Below are positions 26,885 to 34,519 of a stretch of 64,000 nt of DNA, piece by piece (the stretch's first letter is position 1; every line of letters begins with the position of its first letter). The DNA comes from a bacterium (GTDB lineage: Bacteria; Vulcanimicrobiota; Vulcanimicrobiia; Vulcanimicrobiales; Vulcanimicrobiaceae): assembly GCA_028869385.1 (NCBI GenBank), contig JAGWSR010000104.1, positions 1 to 64,000 of the forward strand. Direction: 5' to 3'. Under the pieces are notes generated by a model. It worked only from the letters and a program-made list of their open reading frames with translations. It was not told the DNA's origin and made no database searches. The position numbers were made by a program, and so were the translations under genes.

Positions 26885-27600
26885 GGTTGATCCCCCGAGA
26901 GGTTGAGTTCGACGCGGTCGGGGCCGATCACCGTCCCCGAGAGCGTTTTATTCGTTTGCGGGTTGTACACCGAGACGTCGTCGCCGAGACCGCCGCCCGT
27001 GCGCGCGACCACGTCGGCGACCACCGCGACGCCCCCGTCGCGCACGATCATCACGACGGTCGCCCCGGGCTTCACGATCTGGTTGATTTGGGTGCTCTCG
27101 ATCGCGATCGGCGCGCCGGCGCGCACCGCCGCGAGAATCTTGCGCCCGACGAGCACGCCCGCGCTGTTGGTGTGCTGACCCGTCCACGGAACGCGCGCCA
27201 TCGTGACGTCGCCCGGCGCGAGCACCGAACCGGGCACGAGATCGTGCGCCGCGACCGCGGTGCGCACGTAGCGCTGCACGCGATAGCCCACGAATATTTG
27301 GCGGATGAACTGCCCGTTCACGTCGATCTCGATCGGTACGTTCACGTATGCGGGCGAGACGATCGCCGATCCCACGAGCAGCGAGAGCGAACCCGACGGC
27401 ACGAGTTGATCGGGAACCTGGAACGCGCGTTGCATCTCGGCGTCTCCGCTGAGATGCACGCGCGCGAGCGCAGGTTTCGCGAGCGCTTCGAGGCGCGCTC
27501 CGGCGATGCGCTGCGTCGTCGTCTGAGCGTGCGCGACCGAGGGCACGCCGGAAACGAGAACGGCGAGCGCGAGAGCGGCGGCGACGACGACGGTTCGCAT
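26881..27600 (-). CDS. flgA: Flagellar P-ring chaperone FlgA
   Basis: A 239-residue periplasmic protein with a signal peptide (cleavage near SVAHAQ) and a C-terminal SAF domain (DLVPGSVLAPGDVTM, then GRKILAAVRAGAPIAIESTQ). FlgA helps FlgI assemble into the P-ring. The ATG at 27600 is preferred over a GTG three bases up because of the AGGA placed seven bases before it. It lies between flgG and flgH, as commonly found outside the Proteobacteria. Confidence 0.9.
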   Translation of the reverse strand: MRTVVVAAALALAVLVSGVPSVAHAQTTTQRIAGARLEALAKPALARVHLSGDAEMQRAFQVPDQLVPSGSLSLLVGSAIVSPAYVNVPIEIDVNGQFIRQIFVGYRVQRYVRTAVAAHDLVPGSVLAPGDVTMARVPWTGQHTNSAGVLVGRKILAAVRAGAPIAIESTQINQIVKPGATVVMIVRDGGVAVVADVVARTGGGLGDDVSVYNPQTNKTLSGTVIGPDRVELNLSGDQP

Positions 27601-27614
27601 CACGTCTTCCTATC

Positions 27615-28409
27615 CTATTGGAACGGCGAGAGGTTCACGGCGGTGGCGATCATCTGATCCGAGGCGCCGATCGCTTTCGAGTTCGCTTCGTACGCGCGCT
27701 GCGCGACGATCATGTTCACGATCTCGTTGACGACCTGCACGTTGGAGTTCTCTAAGAATCCGCCTTGCAGATTGCCCGCGCCGTTGAGACCCGGCGTGGT
27801 GACGATGGGCGGGCCGCTCGCCGCGGTCTGGGTGTAGATGTTGTTGCCGCCGACCGGCGAGAGACCGGCCGCGTTCACGAAGCGCGCGAGCTGAATCTGA
27901 CCGAGCGTCTGCGGCTGCGCGCTGCCGGGCACCTGCGCGGAGACCGTGCCGTCCTGGCCGATGTTGACCGCGATCGCGTTCTGCGGAATCGTGATCTGCG
28001 GCTGCAGAAAGTAGCCGTTCGAGGTCACGAGCGATCCGTTGGAATCTTCTTTGAAGCCGCCGTCGCGCGTGTAGCCCGTGGTGCCGTCCGGCATCGTGAT
28101 CTGGAAGAATCCGTCGCCTTCGATCGCCACGTCGAGCGGGTTGCTCGTCTGCATCAGCGAGCCTTGCGTGAAGATCTTCTCCGACGACGCGACCTTGACG
28201 CCGAGACCGACCTGTTGGCCGACCGGCACGAGCGACGCGCCGACCGGCGAGCCGGGCGCTTGGATCTGCTGATACACCAGATCCTGAAACCGCGCCTGAT
28301 TGCCCTTGAAGCCCGTCGTGTTGACGTTGGCGAGGTTGTTGGAGATGGTGTCCATGTTGTACTGCTGGGCGATCATGCCGCTTGCCGCGGTGTAGAGTGC
28401 TCGCATCAT
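27615..28409 (-). CDS. flgG: Distal rod protein FlgG
   Basis: A 264-residue rod protein. MMRALYTAASGMIAQQ and NLANVNTTGFK at the N-terminus and QVVNEIVNMIVAQRAYEANSK at the C-terminus are the FlgG signatures, and the length matches the family (260). It forms the distal rod through the P- and L-rings. It lies 14 bases after flgF with an AGGAG site. Confidence 0.95.
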   Translation of the reverse strand: MMRALYTAASGMIAQQYNMDTISNNLANVNTTGFKGNQARFQDLVYQQIQAPGSPVGASLVPVGQQVGLGVKVASSEKIFTQGSLMQTSNPLDVAIEGDGFFQITMPDGTTGYTRDGGFKEDSNGSLVTSNGYFLQPQITIPQNAIAVNIGQDGTVSAQVPGSAQPQTLGQIQLARFVNAAGLSPVGGNNIYTQTAASGPPIVTTPGLNGAGNLQGGFLENSNVQVVNEIVNMIVAQRAYEANSKAIGASDQMIATAVNLSPFQ

Positions 28410-28423
28410 ATCGGTACGTGCTC

Positions 28424-29221
28424 CTATTGCGTCCGGGCGACTTGGGAGATCGCCGCTTGGGTTGCGTCGTCTTGGGTCTTGATCGATTTTTCGTTCGCGT
28501 CGAACCAGCGCTCCGCGGTGATCAGATCGACCATCGAGCGGATGACGTTGGCATTACTCTTCTCGAGGTAGCCCTGCTGCACGCTCGCGCCGACGGCGTT
28601 GGTCGGACCGGCGTTTCCGGAGACGGCGTAGGCATTCGCGCCCTCGGGCCGCAGGTTCAGCAGGTTGCCGAACGCGGTGAGCTGGAGTTGCGCGACCCGC
28701 TGCCCGTTCTGAGCGATCGTGCCGTCGTTCGCGACGGTGATGTCGCCTTGGTCCTGCAGCGTGATCGGCTGGCCTTGCGTCGAGAGCACCGCGTTGCCGT
28801 CTTGCGTGCGAAGCACCCCTTGCGCATCCTTGACGAATTCGCCGGCGCGCGTGTAGCGAACGCCGTTCGGCGTCGCGATGGTAAAGAAGGCGTTCTGGTT
28901 ACCCGCGAGCGCGAGATCGAGACTGTTGCCGGTCGCCTGGAGCGCGCCCTCGCCGAAGTTGGTCGGCGTATCGTAGAGCTGCGATCCGGTGCCGAGCGCG
29001 CCGACGTACGGCGCGACGGGAACGCCGGGTTGCGTACGCCCCGCGACCGAGCCGGGATCGGTCTGAATGCGATAGATCTGCAGCGACGGCGCAGACTGAA
29101 TCTGCAGCAGCGTCTGCTTGAAGCCGGTCGTGTTGACGTTGGCGAGGTTGTTCGCAACGTTGTCAACCATACTTTGTGCGACGAGCGCCCCGCTCGCCGA
29201 CGTGTACAGGCCACGTACCAA
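28424..29221 (-). CDS. flgF: Proximal rod protein FlgF
   Basis: A 265-residue rod protein similar to FlgG (NLANVNTTGFK, and near the end VIRSMVDLITAERWFDANEK); FlgF is assigned because it precedes flgG and keeps the FlgF-type opening V-R-G-L-Y-T-S-A-S-G. The start is taken as a TTG at 29221, giving M-V-R-G-L-Y; GGAGG lies about nine bases before it. A GTG at 29239 would add six residues that overlap the ribosome binding site. First gene of the eleven-gene operon running to csrA. Confidence 0.85.
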   Translation of the reverse strand: MVRGLYTSASGALVAQSMVDNVANNLANVNTTGFKQTLLQIQSAPSLQIYRIQTDPGSVAGRTQPGVPVAPYVGALGTGSQLYDTPTNFGEGALQATGNSLDLALAGNQNAFFTIATPNGVRYTRAGEFVKDAQGVLRTQDGNAVLSTQGQPITLQDQGDITVANDGTIAQNGQRVAQLQLTAFGNLLNLRPEGANAYAVSGNAGPTNAVGASVQQGYLEKSNANVIRSMVDLITAERWFDANEKSIKTQDDATQAAISQVARTQ

Positions 29222-29373
29222 AAGAAAAAACCTCCGCACGAACGGGTGTGCGTCGGGAGACTCCCGTCGCGTGCGAGACCGTCAATCAGTCGGGTCTCGC
29301 GCGGCCCCCACCCTTCGTGCACAGGTGTCCAGACCGCAAGGTCGTCCGCAATACCGGACGTCCTCATCTTCTT

Positions 29374-29400
29374 CAATCGGCACGAGGCCCCCGGATTTTA
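29374..29400 (-). promoter_or_regulatory. Sigma-28 (FliA)-type promoter of the flgF-csrA operon
   Basis: On the reverse strand: TAAA (29400-29397), exactly 15 bases, GCCGATTG (29381-29374), about 150 bases before the flgF start. Spacing equals the enteric FliA consensus. It is embedded in the hairpin that follows fliE. Confidence 0.7.
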
Positions 29401-29414
29401 GTCCGAGGGCCTCG
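29383..29414 (-). terminator. Terminator-like hairpin after fliE
   Basis: A 12-position stem with one mismatch (CGAGGCCC-CGG against its complement) and an 8-base A/T-rich loop, starting nine bases past the fliE stop. There is no T-run after it, so termination would be weak. It separates flgB-flgC-fliE from flgF onwards. The rest of the gap from 29222 to 29422 holds the flgF leader and nothing else that I recognise. Confidence 0.5.
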
Positions 29415-29422
29415 ACCGAGCG

Positions 29423-29773
29423 TTAGAATTGCATTCGTTGGACTTCTTGGTACGCATCCAAGATCTTATTGCGCACCGCAAGGGTGAACTGCATCCCGAG
29501 GCTGGCCTCCTCGACGGCCTTGACGGTCCCCTCGAGGTCGTGGGACTTGCCGAGCGCGAGATCCTCGGACTTCTGCTGGGCCGTGACCATCTGATCGTTC
29601 ACGTTCCCGAGCATCTGCTTGACCGTGTCCTTGAACGAAACGTTCGAGGCGCCGGCCCCGCCGAGCAGGTCGTCGCCGAGCGGCTCGGAGCGCGGTCCCT
29701 GTGGCGAGATGTCCGGGACGAAGCTCCCCGGGGCGACTTTGGCGATCGCGTCGCCGTAGGCGTTCACATCCAT
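29423..29773 (-). CDS. fliE: Hook-basal body protein FliE
   Basis: A 116-residue protein. The C-terminal 75 residues match FliE: SFKDTVKQMLGNVNDQMVTA, AVEEASLGMQFTLAVRNKILDAYQEVQRMQF. FliE links the MS-ring to the rod. The ATG overlaps the flgC stop by one base. Start supported by family length (about 105). Confidence 0.93.
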   Translation of the reverse strand: MDVNAYGDAIAKVAPGSFVPDISPQGPRSEPLGDDLLGGAGASNVSFKDTVKQMLGNVNDQMVTAQQKSEDLALGKSHDLEGTVKAVEEASLGMQFTLAVRNKILDAYQEVQRMQF

Positions 29774-30222
29774 TAGCTCTTGAGCACCTGCATGGCGGCG
29801 TTGTTCATGTTGCGGGTCTCGGTGATCGCGGCGACATTGGCCTGATAGGCGCGCGAGGCCGCCATCATATCGACCATCTCTTTGACGATCTGCACGTTCG
29901 GATAGTGCACGTAGCCGCGCGCGTCGGCTTCGGGGTTCCCGGGATCGAAGACGAGGCGGTCCGGCGTCTGATCCTGGGTGATGCCGAGAACCTCGACGCC
30001 ATCGACCTGCGCCTTGTGCGGCTGGGTCGGGTCGAAGGGGTCGCCCTCGCCCGCGTTCGCGCCCGGCTTTTGGGCGAAGACCACCAGCTGGCGCTTGAAG
30101 GCGCCGCCCTGGGGCGTACGGGTCGTGTTGGCGTTCGCGATGTTGTTCGCGATGACGTCCATCGCCAGGCGCTCGGCCGAGAGGCCGGACGCGCTGATCT
30201 CGGTTGCGGTGTAAAAACCCAT
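29773..30222 (-). CDS. flgC: Proximal rod protein FlgC
   Basis: A 149-residue rod protein with ISASGLSAERLAMDVIANNIANANTT at the N-terminus and YVHYPNVQIVKEMVDMMAASRAYQANV at the C-terminus, both diagnostic. Overlaps flgB by one base (TAATG) and fliE by one base, giving the canonical flgB-flgC-fliE order. Confidence 0.95.
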   Translation of the reverse strand: MGFYTATEISASGLSAERLAMDVIANNIANANTTRTPQGGAFKRQLVVFAQKPGANAGEGDPFDPTQPHKAQVDGVEVLGITQDQTPDRLVFDPGNPEADARGYVHYPNVQIVKEMVDMMAASRAYQANVAAITETRNMNNAAMQVLKS

Positions 30223-30656
30223 TACGGCTGCTCCGTGATCGCTTCGCGGAAGAATTTATACTGCTCTTGCAAGAGCTGCGCCATCGTCTGCCCGTAGCCC
30301 GAGTTGGCGGCGAGCTGGGCCGACTCTTGGTCGATGTCGACGTTGCTCTTATCTACCCGCATCTGAACGCTCTCGTCGACCGTCGCCTGCGGGTCGAAGG
30401 TGACCGGGGCGGACCCGTCGTCGATCGCAAATTGACGCGCGTTATCGGTCGCGAGCCCAAGGGTATCGGCCGGCGGCGGCGTGCCGAGCGAGGCCGCGAG
30501 CGCCGCCTTGAAATTCGTCGTCGAGCGACGGTAGTTCGGCGTATTGACGTTGGCGATGTTGTTCGCGATCTGATCCTGCTCGAGATCCGCGCCCTTGATC
30601 GCGTTTCCGAGCAGATCGGTCGTCTGGCCAAAGGAAATGCCGCTAATATCAGCCAT
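30222..30656 (-). CDS. flgB: Proximal rod protein FlgB
   Basis: A 144-residue rod protein: DQIANNIANVNTPNYRRSTTNFKAAL in the first third and VDIDQESAQLAANSGYGQTMAQLL in the last are FlgB features. First gene of flgB-flgC-fliE. No ribosome binding site is visible before the ATG, and the sigma-28-type -10 box ends only eight bases upstream, so the messenger may be nearly leaderless. Confidence 0.93.
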   Translation of the reverse strand: MADISGISFGQTTDLLGNAIKGADLEQDQIANNIANVNTPNYRRSTTNFKAALAASLGTPPPADTLGLATDNARQFAIDDGSAPVTFDPQATVDESVQMRVDKSNVDIDQESAQLAANSGYGQTMAQLLQEQYKFFREAITEQP

Positions 30657-30664
30657 CGTTTTAG

Positions 30665-30692
30665 CTATCGGCGCGCTTGGGGCGGGATGTTA
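30665..30692 (-). promoter_or_regulatory. Sigma-28 (FliA)-type promoter of flgB-flgC-fliE
   Basis: On the reverse strand: TAAC (30692-30689), 16 bases, GCCGATAG (30672-30665), eight bases before the flgB ATG. The whole gap to the ABC transporter is 45 bases, so this is the only room for a promoter. Confidence 0.65.
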
Positions 30693-30701
30693 GAGCGGGG
30701 C

Positions 30702-32462
30702 TCAGCCGGCGAACTGCGCGGCGTGCAAGCGAGCGTAGTGCCCGCCGCGCGCGAGGAGTTCGTCATGCGTGCCGACCTCGAGCACGCGGCCCGCCTCGAT
30801 GTAGAGGATCTTCGTCGCGCGACGGATGGTCGAGAGGCGATGGGCGATGATGAACGTGGTCCGTCCGGGAAGCAGCCGGTCGAGAGCCTGCTCGATGAGC
30901 GCCTCGGAGTGCGAGTCGAGCGCGCTCGTCGCTTCGTCGAGAATCAGGATGCGCGGATCGCGCACGATGGCGCGCGCGATGGCGATGCGCTGGCGCTGTC
31001 CGCCGGAGAGACGCACGCCGCGCTCGCCAACCTCGGTCGCGTAGCCCTCGGGCAACTGCGCCACGAACTCTTCGGCGTTCGCCTCGATCGCCGCCGCGCG
31101 CACCTCTTCGTCGGTCGCGTCGAGGCGGCCGTAGCGGATATTCTCCGCGATCGTGGTGCGGAAGAGCTGCGGATCCTGCGGCACGATCGCGATCTGCGCG
31201 CGCAGATCGTCGAGGCGAACGTCGGCGATGTCGATGCCGTCGACGAGCACCCGTCCGCGCTGCGGGCGGTAGAAACGCGGGACCAGGTTCACGATCGTCG
31301 TCTTGCCCGCTCCCGACGGACCGACGAGCGCGACGATCTCGCCCGCGTCGATGTTCGCGTGCACGCCGTCGAGTGCGAGCGCGTCGTCGTCGCCGTAGCT
31401 GAAGCTCACGTCGTCGAAGGTGACCTCGCCGTGAATGCGCGCGAGCGGACGCGCGCGCGACGCGTCGTCCTCTTCGACCGGAAGGTCGAGTAATTCGTAC
31501 ACGCGTCCCGTCGAGACGATCGCTTTGCTCAAATCGCCGACGAATGCCGCGAAGCGGTTCATCGGATTGACGAGATTGACGACGAGCAGCCAATAATTGA
31601 GGATCAATCCGCCGTTGAGACGTCCCACGAGCACTTCGTGCGCCGAGAGCCAGATGATGGCGACGACGCCGACGGTGAGGATCGCGGAGATGACGGCCGG
31701 CTGCATATACACGAACTGATTCATCTTCATGAACGCGCCGAAGAAGTCGTCGTTGCGATCGCGAAAGCGCCCCGCCTCGTACGCTTCGCGGCCGAACGCT
31801 TTGACGACGCGCTGCCCCTGCAATATCTCGGTCAGCGTCGAGGACATGTCGGCGACGCGCGATTGCGAACGCACCATGCTCGTCGAGATCAGTTTCTGAA
31901 AGCGCGAGACCGCGAGCGACATCAGCGGCGCGATGACGAGCAGCACGAGGGTGAGCAGCCAGTCGATCGCGACCATCGTCGCAAAGGAGCCGATGAAGGT
32001 GAGGATCGCGCCGATCAACTGCGGCAGCGAGACGGAGACCGCGTCGCTCATCACCTGTAGGTCGCTATTGAAGCGCGCGATCAGTTCGCCGGGACGCCAG
32101 CGGTCGAAGACCTGCAGCGGCAGGCGCAGCATGCGCTCGAAGAGCGATTGCCGCAGCGCCGCGAGGAAGCGCTGGCCGCACCACGTGGTGATGTAGCTCG
32201 TCCCGTACGTCGCGAAGTTGGAGAGCACCACCGAGAAGTACGTCGCGGTCAGGGCCCAGTAGAGCGCGCCGAGATCCGGAGCGGCATGCGACCCCGGCGA
32301 GGTGGCGGGCTGGATGACCTTGTTGAAGATGACACCGAGCGCCCACGGGCCGACCAGCAGGAGCGCGCTGTTGACCGCCCCCAGGAGCACGGCGACGGCG
32401 AGACGGGGGTAGTACGGACGCGCATCGCGCGCGAGGCGCGCGACGGTCTCTCGATCTGTCAT
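30702..32462 (-). CDS. MsbA/LmrA-like ABC exporter
   Basis: A 586-residue half-transporter: a six-helix membrane domain (residues about 20-310) and an ATPase domain with Walker A GPSGAGKTT (381-389), signature LSGGQ (485-489), Walker B ILILDE (505-510) and the ATSALD D-loop. Works as a homodimer in the inner membrane; the type exports lipids, drugs or peptides, and the substrate cannot be read from sequence. It ends 45 bases before flgB on the same strand but is not a flagellar gene. It starts 58 bases from the divergent B-box protein region. Confidence 0.9.
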   Translation of the reverse strand: MTDRETVARLARDARPYYPRLAVAVLLGAVNSALLLVGPWALGVIFNKVIQPATSPGSHAAPDLGALYWALTATYFSVVLSNFATYGTSYITTWCGQRFLAALRQSLFERMLRLPLQVFDRWRPGELIARFNSDLQVMSDAVSVSLPQLIGAILTFIGSFATMVAIDWLLTLVLLVIAPLMSLAVSRFQKLISTSMVRSQSRVADMSSTLTEILQGQRVVKAFGREAYEAGRFRDRNDDFFGAFMKMNQFVYMQPAVISAILTVGVVAIIWLSAHEVLVGRLNGGLILNYWLLVVNLVNPMNRFAAFVGDLSKAIVSTGRVYELLDLPVEEDDASRARPLARIHGEVTFDDVSFSYGDDDALALDGVHANIDAGEIVALVGPSGAGKTTIVNLVPRFYRPQRGRVLVDGIDIADVRLDDLRAQIAIVPQDPQLFRTTIAENIRYGRLDATDEEVRAAAIEANAEEFVAQLPEGYATEVGERGVRLSGGQRQRIAIARAIVRDPRILILDEATSALDSHSEALIEQALDRLLPGRTTFIIAHRLSTIRRATKILYIEAGRVLEVGTHDELLARGGHYARLHAAQFAG

Positions 32463-32555
32463 CGGTGGAGCCGAGTGCTACCCGGGGTTTCGTGAAACCT
32501 GCCCGCCGCTGCGCGGTACGTGATGATGTACGCTTACGGAGTTCACACCTACACC

Positions 32556-33149
32556 ATGGATTGCTACTTCCACCCGAACGTCCCGTCGATCGCCCCTTGC
32601 ATGCACTGCGCGAAGTCGATCTGCGCGACGTGTCGCGACGAACGCGGCACGTGCCCGAGCTGCCGTCTCGCCGAGAAGATCGACGCGACGACGGGCAACC
32701 GGTCGCAGCTCGGCGGCCAGGTGCCGCCGCGTCCGCACGCCGCACCGCCGCCGAATCAGCCCCAGCAACCGCCCCAGGCACAGCCGCGTGCCACGGTCAG
32801 CGTCGCGGAGCCGTCGGACCCGGTCGAATCGCGCGCGCTCGTCGCGCTCGGCTATCCGCTCTGGCCGCTGGCGCTGCTCGGTCTCTTCGACCGCAAGCAG
32901 TCACGCTATCTCAAGAAGCAAGCGCTGCAGGCGCTCGGCTTCAACGTCGGCTTCGCCGCGTTCTGGGGACTGCTCGAACTCGCGAGCAGCATTCCGGTGC
33001 TCGGCTGGTCGGCCGGTGTGATGATTCCGTTCCTGCTCCCGATCTATCTCGTTGCGGCGGTCTTCTTCGGCATCAAGGTCTGGCACGGCGACGACGTGCG
33101 CGTGCCGATCGTCGGGGATTGGATCGACGAGCGCCTCCCGGTCGCGTAA
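32556..33149 (+). CDS. B-box zinc finger membrane protein with DUF4870/Tic20-like domain
   Basis: A 197-residue protein. The first 40 residues form a bacterial B-box-type zinc finger (CYFHPNVP then CMHCAKSICATC and CPSC), which in bacteria often caps membrane or peptidase proteins. A Pro/Gln-rich linker (about 60-85) leads to a C-terminal membrane domain with three hydrophobic segments (YPLWPLALLGLF, then two longer ones) resembling DUF4870/Tic20. No function is established. The start is the ATG at 32556 because it opens the zinc finger directly; an ATG pair at 32520/32523 would add 11-12 residues. No good ribosome binding site decides between them. Confidence 0.7.
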   Translation: MDCYFHPNVPSIAPCMHCAKSICATCRDERGTCPSCRLAEKIDATTGNRSQLGGQVPPRPHAAPPPNQPQQPPQAQPRATVSVAEPSDPVESRALVALGYPLWPLALLGLFDRKQSRYLKKQALQALGFNVGFAAFWGLLELASSIPVLGWSAGVMIPFLLPIYLVAAVFFGIKVWHGDDVRVPIVGDWIDERLPVA

Positions 33150-33159
33150 CGCCGATCCG

Positions 33160-33549
33160 TTACGCTTCGAGCAGCGCGACGGGATACTGCAGGTTCATCG
33201 GATCGCGCGTGATGAACGTCAGTCCCTCGAGCTGCGCCTGAGCGATCATGATCCGATCGAACGGATCGGCATGAATGCGCGGAAGCGCCCTCGTCGCGAG
33301 CGCGTGTAGCGCGTCGATCGCCAGCACGTCGAAACCCAGGGAACGGACGCGGCTCGGAAACCACGTCGCGGGGTCCCCGGGAATGACGAGTTTTCCGAGC
33401 GCCGTCTTGATGGAAATCTCCCAAGCGGCCGCGGCCGAGACGAAGATGTCGTTGCTACGATCTTCGATCGCTCGGAGCGCCGGTGCCGCGAGGTGCTCCG
33501 GCGCGCTCGCGGCCCAAAGAAAGACGTGCGTGTCGAGGAGCGCTTTCAC
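33160..33549 (-). CDS. PIN-domain toxin (VapC-like)
   Basis: A 129-residue PIN ribonuclease. The acidic residues of the active site are present: LLDTHVFLW (Asp 6), AAAWEISIK (Glu near 44), and HADPFDRIMIAQA with Asp near 94 and 98, then FITRD. VapC toxins cut tRNA or rRNA to halt growth. GTG start overlapping the antitoxin stop as GTGA, giving the usual antitoxin-first order. Confidence 0.88.
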   Translation of the reverse strand: MKALLDTHVFLWAASAPEHLAAPALRAIEDRSNDIFVSAAAAWEISIKTALGKLVIPGDPATWFPSRVRSLGFDVLAIDALHALATRALPRIHADPFDRIMIAQAQLEGLTFITRDPMNLQYPVALLEA

Positions 33550-33785
33550 GGCGCGACTTCAAAGAGCGCCGCAATCTCCGGGTTGACGGCGTCGAAGTCT
33601 GGCGCGATCGTAATCAACCCGCGATCGCTGCCCAGCGAGCGCCGCGGCGGCGATCCAAGTGGAACGATGCGCGCCGCGGCTCGGCCGCCAATGCAAACGA
33701 CGACCTCCGGCTCCACACCCGAACTGACCTCGCGCACGAGGGCGGAGAGATTCGTCTTCGCCTCGTGCATCTTGACGATCTTCAT
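33546..33785 (-). CDS. Phd/YefM-family antitoxin
   Basis: A 79-residue antitoxin: MKIVKMHEAKTNLSALVREVSSG is the Phd/YefM DNA-binding fold, and the C-terminal 35 residues (after PPRRSLGSDRG) would wrap the toxin. The start is the ATG at 33785; upstream in-frame sequence belongs to the TetR region. It should bind both the toxin and the operator just upstream. A -10-like TAGACT ends seven bases before the ATG. Confidence 0.88.
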   Translation of the reverse strand: MKIVKMHEAKTNLSALVREVSSGVEPEVVVCIGGRAAARIVPLGSPPRRSLGSDRGLITIAPDFDAVNPEIAALFEVAP

Positions 33786-33792
33786 GCGCCTT

Positions 33793-33811
33793 AGTCTACA
33801 AGACTTAGTCT
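33793..33811 (-). promoter_or_regulatory. Palindromic operator of the toxin-antitoxin pair
   Basis: Three alternating five-base half-sites, AGTCT-ACA-AGACT-T-AGTCT, form two overlapping palindromes that share the middle half-site. They start seven bases before the antitoxin ATG and overlap the likely -10 box (TAGACT), the expected layout for autorepression by an antitoxin-toxin complex. Confidence 0.6.
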
Positions 33812-33817
33812 GCTCCG

Positions 33818-34459
33818 TCAAAGCGGCTCGACGCGCAGGTACCCGAGGAACAGGCGGGCGAGCTCCTTCTGCATGGCGTCGTCGTCGAGCGGCATCGCCG
33901 AGCGCCACAACGAGATCTGGTCGAGCGCGACCGACTCGGCGATGTTCGCGATGGCGAGCGTTGCGAACGTCACCGCACGCAGCGGCTGCGGATCGGCGAT
34001 CTCCGCGGCGAAGCGCGAAGCGATCGCCTCGGCAATAACGCGCACGTTCACGCCCATCAGCGCGAGCGCGCGCTCAACAAACGCCGCATCGCCATCGCTC
34101 TCGCCGAAGCGAACCAGAGCGCGGATGAGCCCGGGGCGCGCCCGGTACTGCGCGATCAGCGAGCGCGCCAAGGCGTGCGCCACCCACTCGAGCGAGCGTC
34201 CTTCGAACTGCTTGGCAACGGCGGCGGCATTCGCGACGTTCGAACGCTCGAGCTCGTCGAGCAACGCGGCCCGTATCAACGCGTCCTTGTCGGTGAAGCG
34301 CCGGTAGACGCTCGCGGGAGCGACGCCCGCCTCGTGGGCGATTCGAGGAATCGTCGCCCCCTCCAGGCCTTGTGCTTCGAGGACCGCGACGGTCGCCTTC
34401 AGGAGGCGCGTCAGCGTCTCGCGACTGCGCTGCTGCTTGGGCTCGATTCGGTCGCTCAC
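33818..34459 (-). CDS. TetR-family repressor
   Basis: A 213-residue TetR-type regulator: RIEPKQQRSRETLTRLLKAT leads into the helix-turn-helix (ATIPRIAHEAGVAPASVYRRFTDKDALIRA, about residues 35-65). The C-terminal ligand domain is not assignable. GTG start at 34459: in-frame sequence further up is the shadow of the MFS gene. It is divergent from the MFS transporter over 57 bases containing a large palindrome, so it should repress both genes and respond to a compound the transporter exports. Confidence 0.88.
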   Translation of the reverse strand: MSDRIEPKQQRSRETLTRLLKATVAVLEAQGLEGATIPRIAHEAGVAPASVYRRFTDKDALIRAALLDELERSNVANAAAVAKQFEGRSLEWVAHALARSLIAQYRARPGLIRALVRFGESDGDAAFVERALALMGVNVRVIAEAIASRFAAEIADPQPLRAVTFATLAIANIAESVALDQISLWRSAMPLDDDAMQKELARLFLGYLRVEPL

Positions 34460-34465
34460 GGGAGC

Positions 34466-34519
34466 AGTATAGCGCAACGGCTTGACATAATGCGAACGTG
34501 AACGTACATTCGCATTATG
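34466..34519. promoter_or_regulatory. Divergent tetR/MFS promoters and operator
   Basis: An imperfect palindrome with 14-base arms (CATAATGCGAACGT at 34486 and ACATTCGCATTATG ending at 34519), 13 of 14 positions pairing, separated by six bases. For the transporter, TTGACA (34483-34488), 16 bases, TACATT (34505-34510), six bases to the ATG. For tetR, TATACT (34471-34466) lies six bases from its GTG. The operator covers the transporter start codon, so repressor binding would block its promoter. Confidence 0.75.

Noticed and set aside
29262-29275. CGGGAG-A-CTCCCG palindrome in the flgF leader
   Set aside because: The one-base centre cannot form a tight hairpin, and the site has no link to a known element; may be chance.
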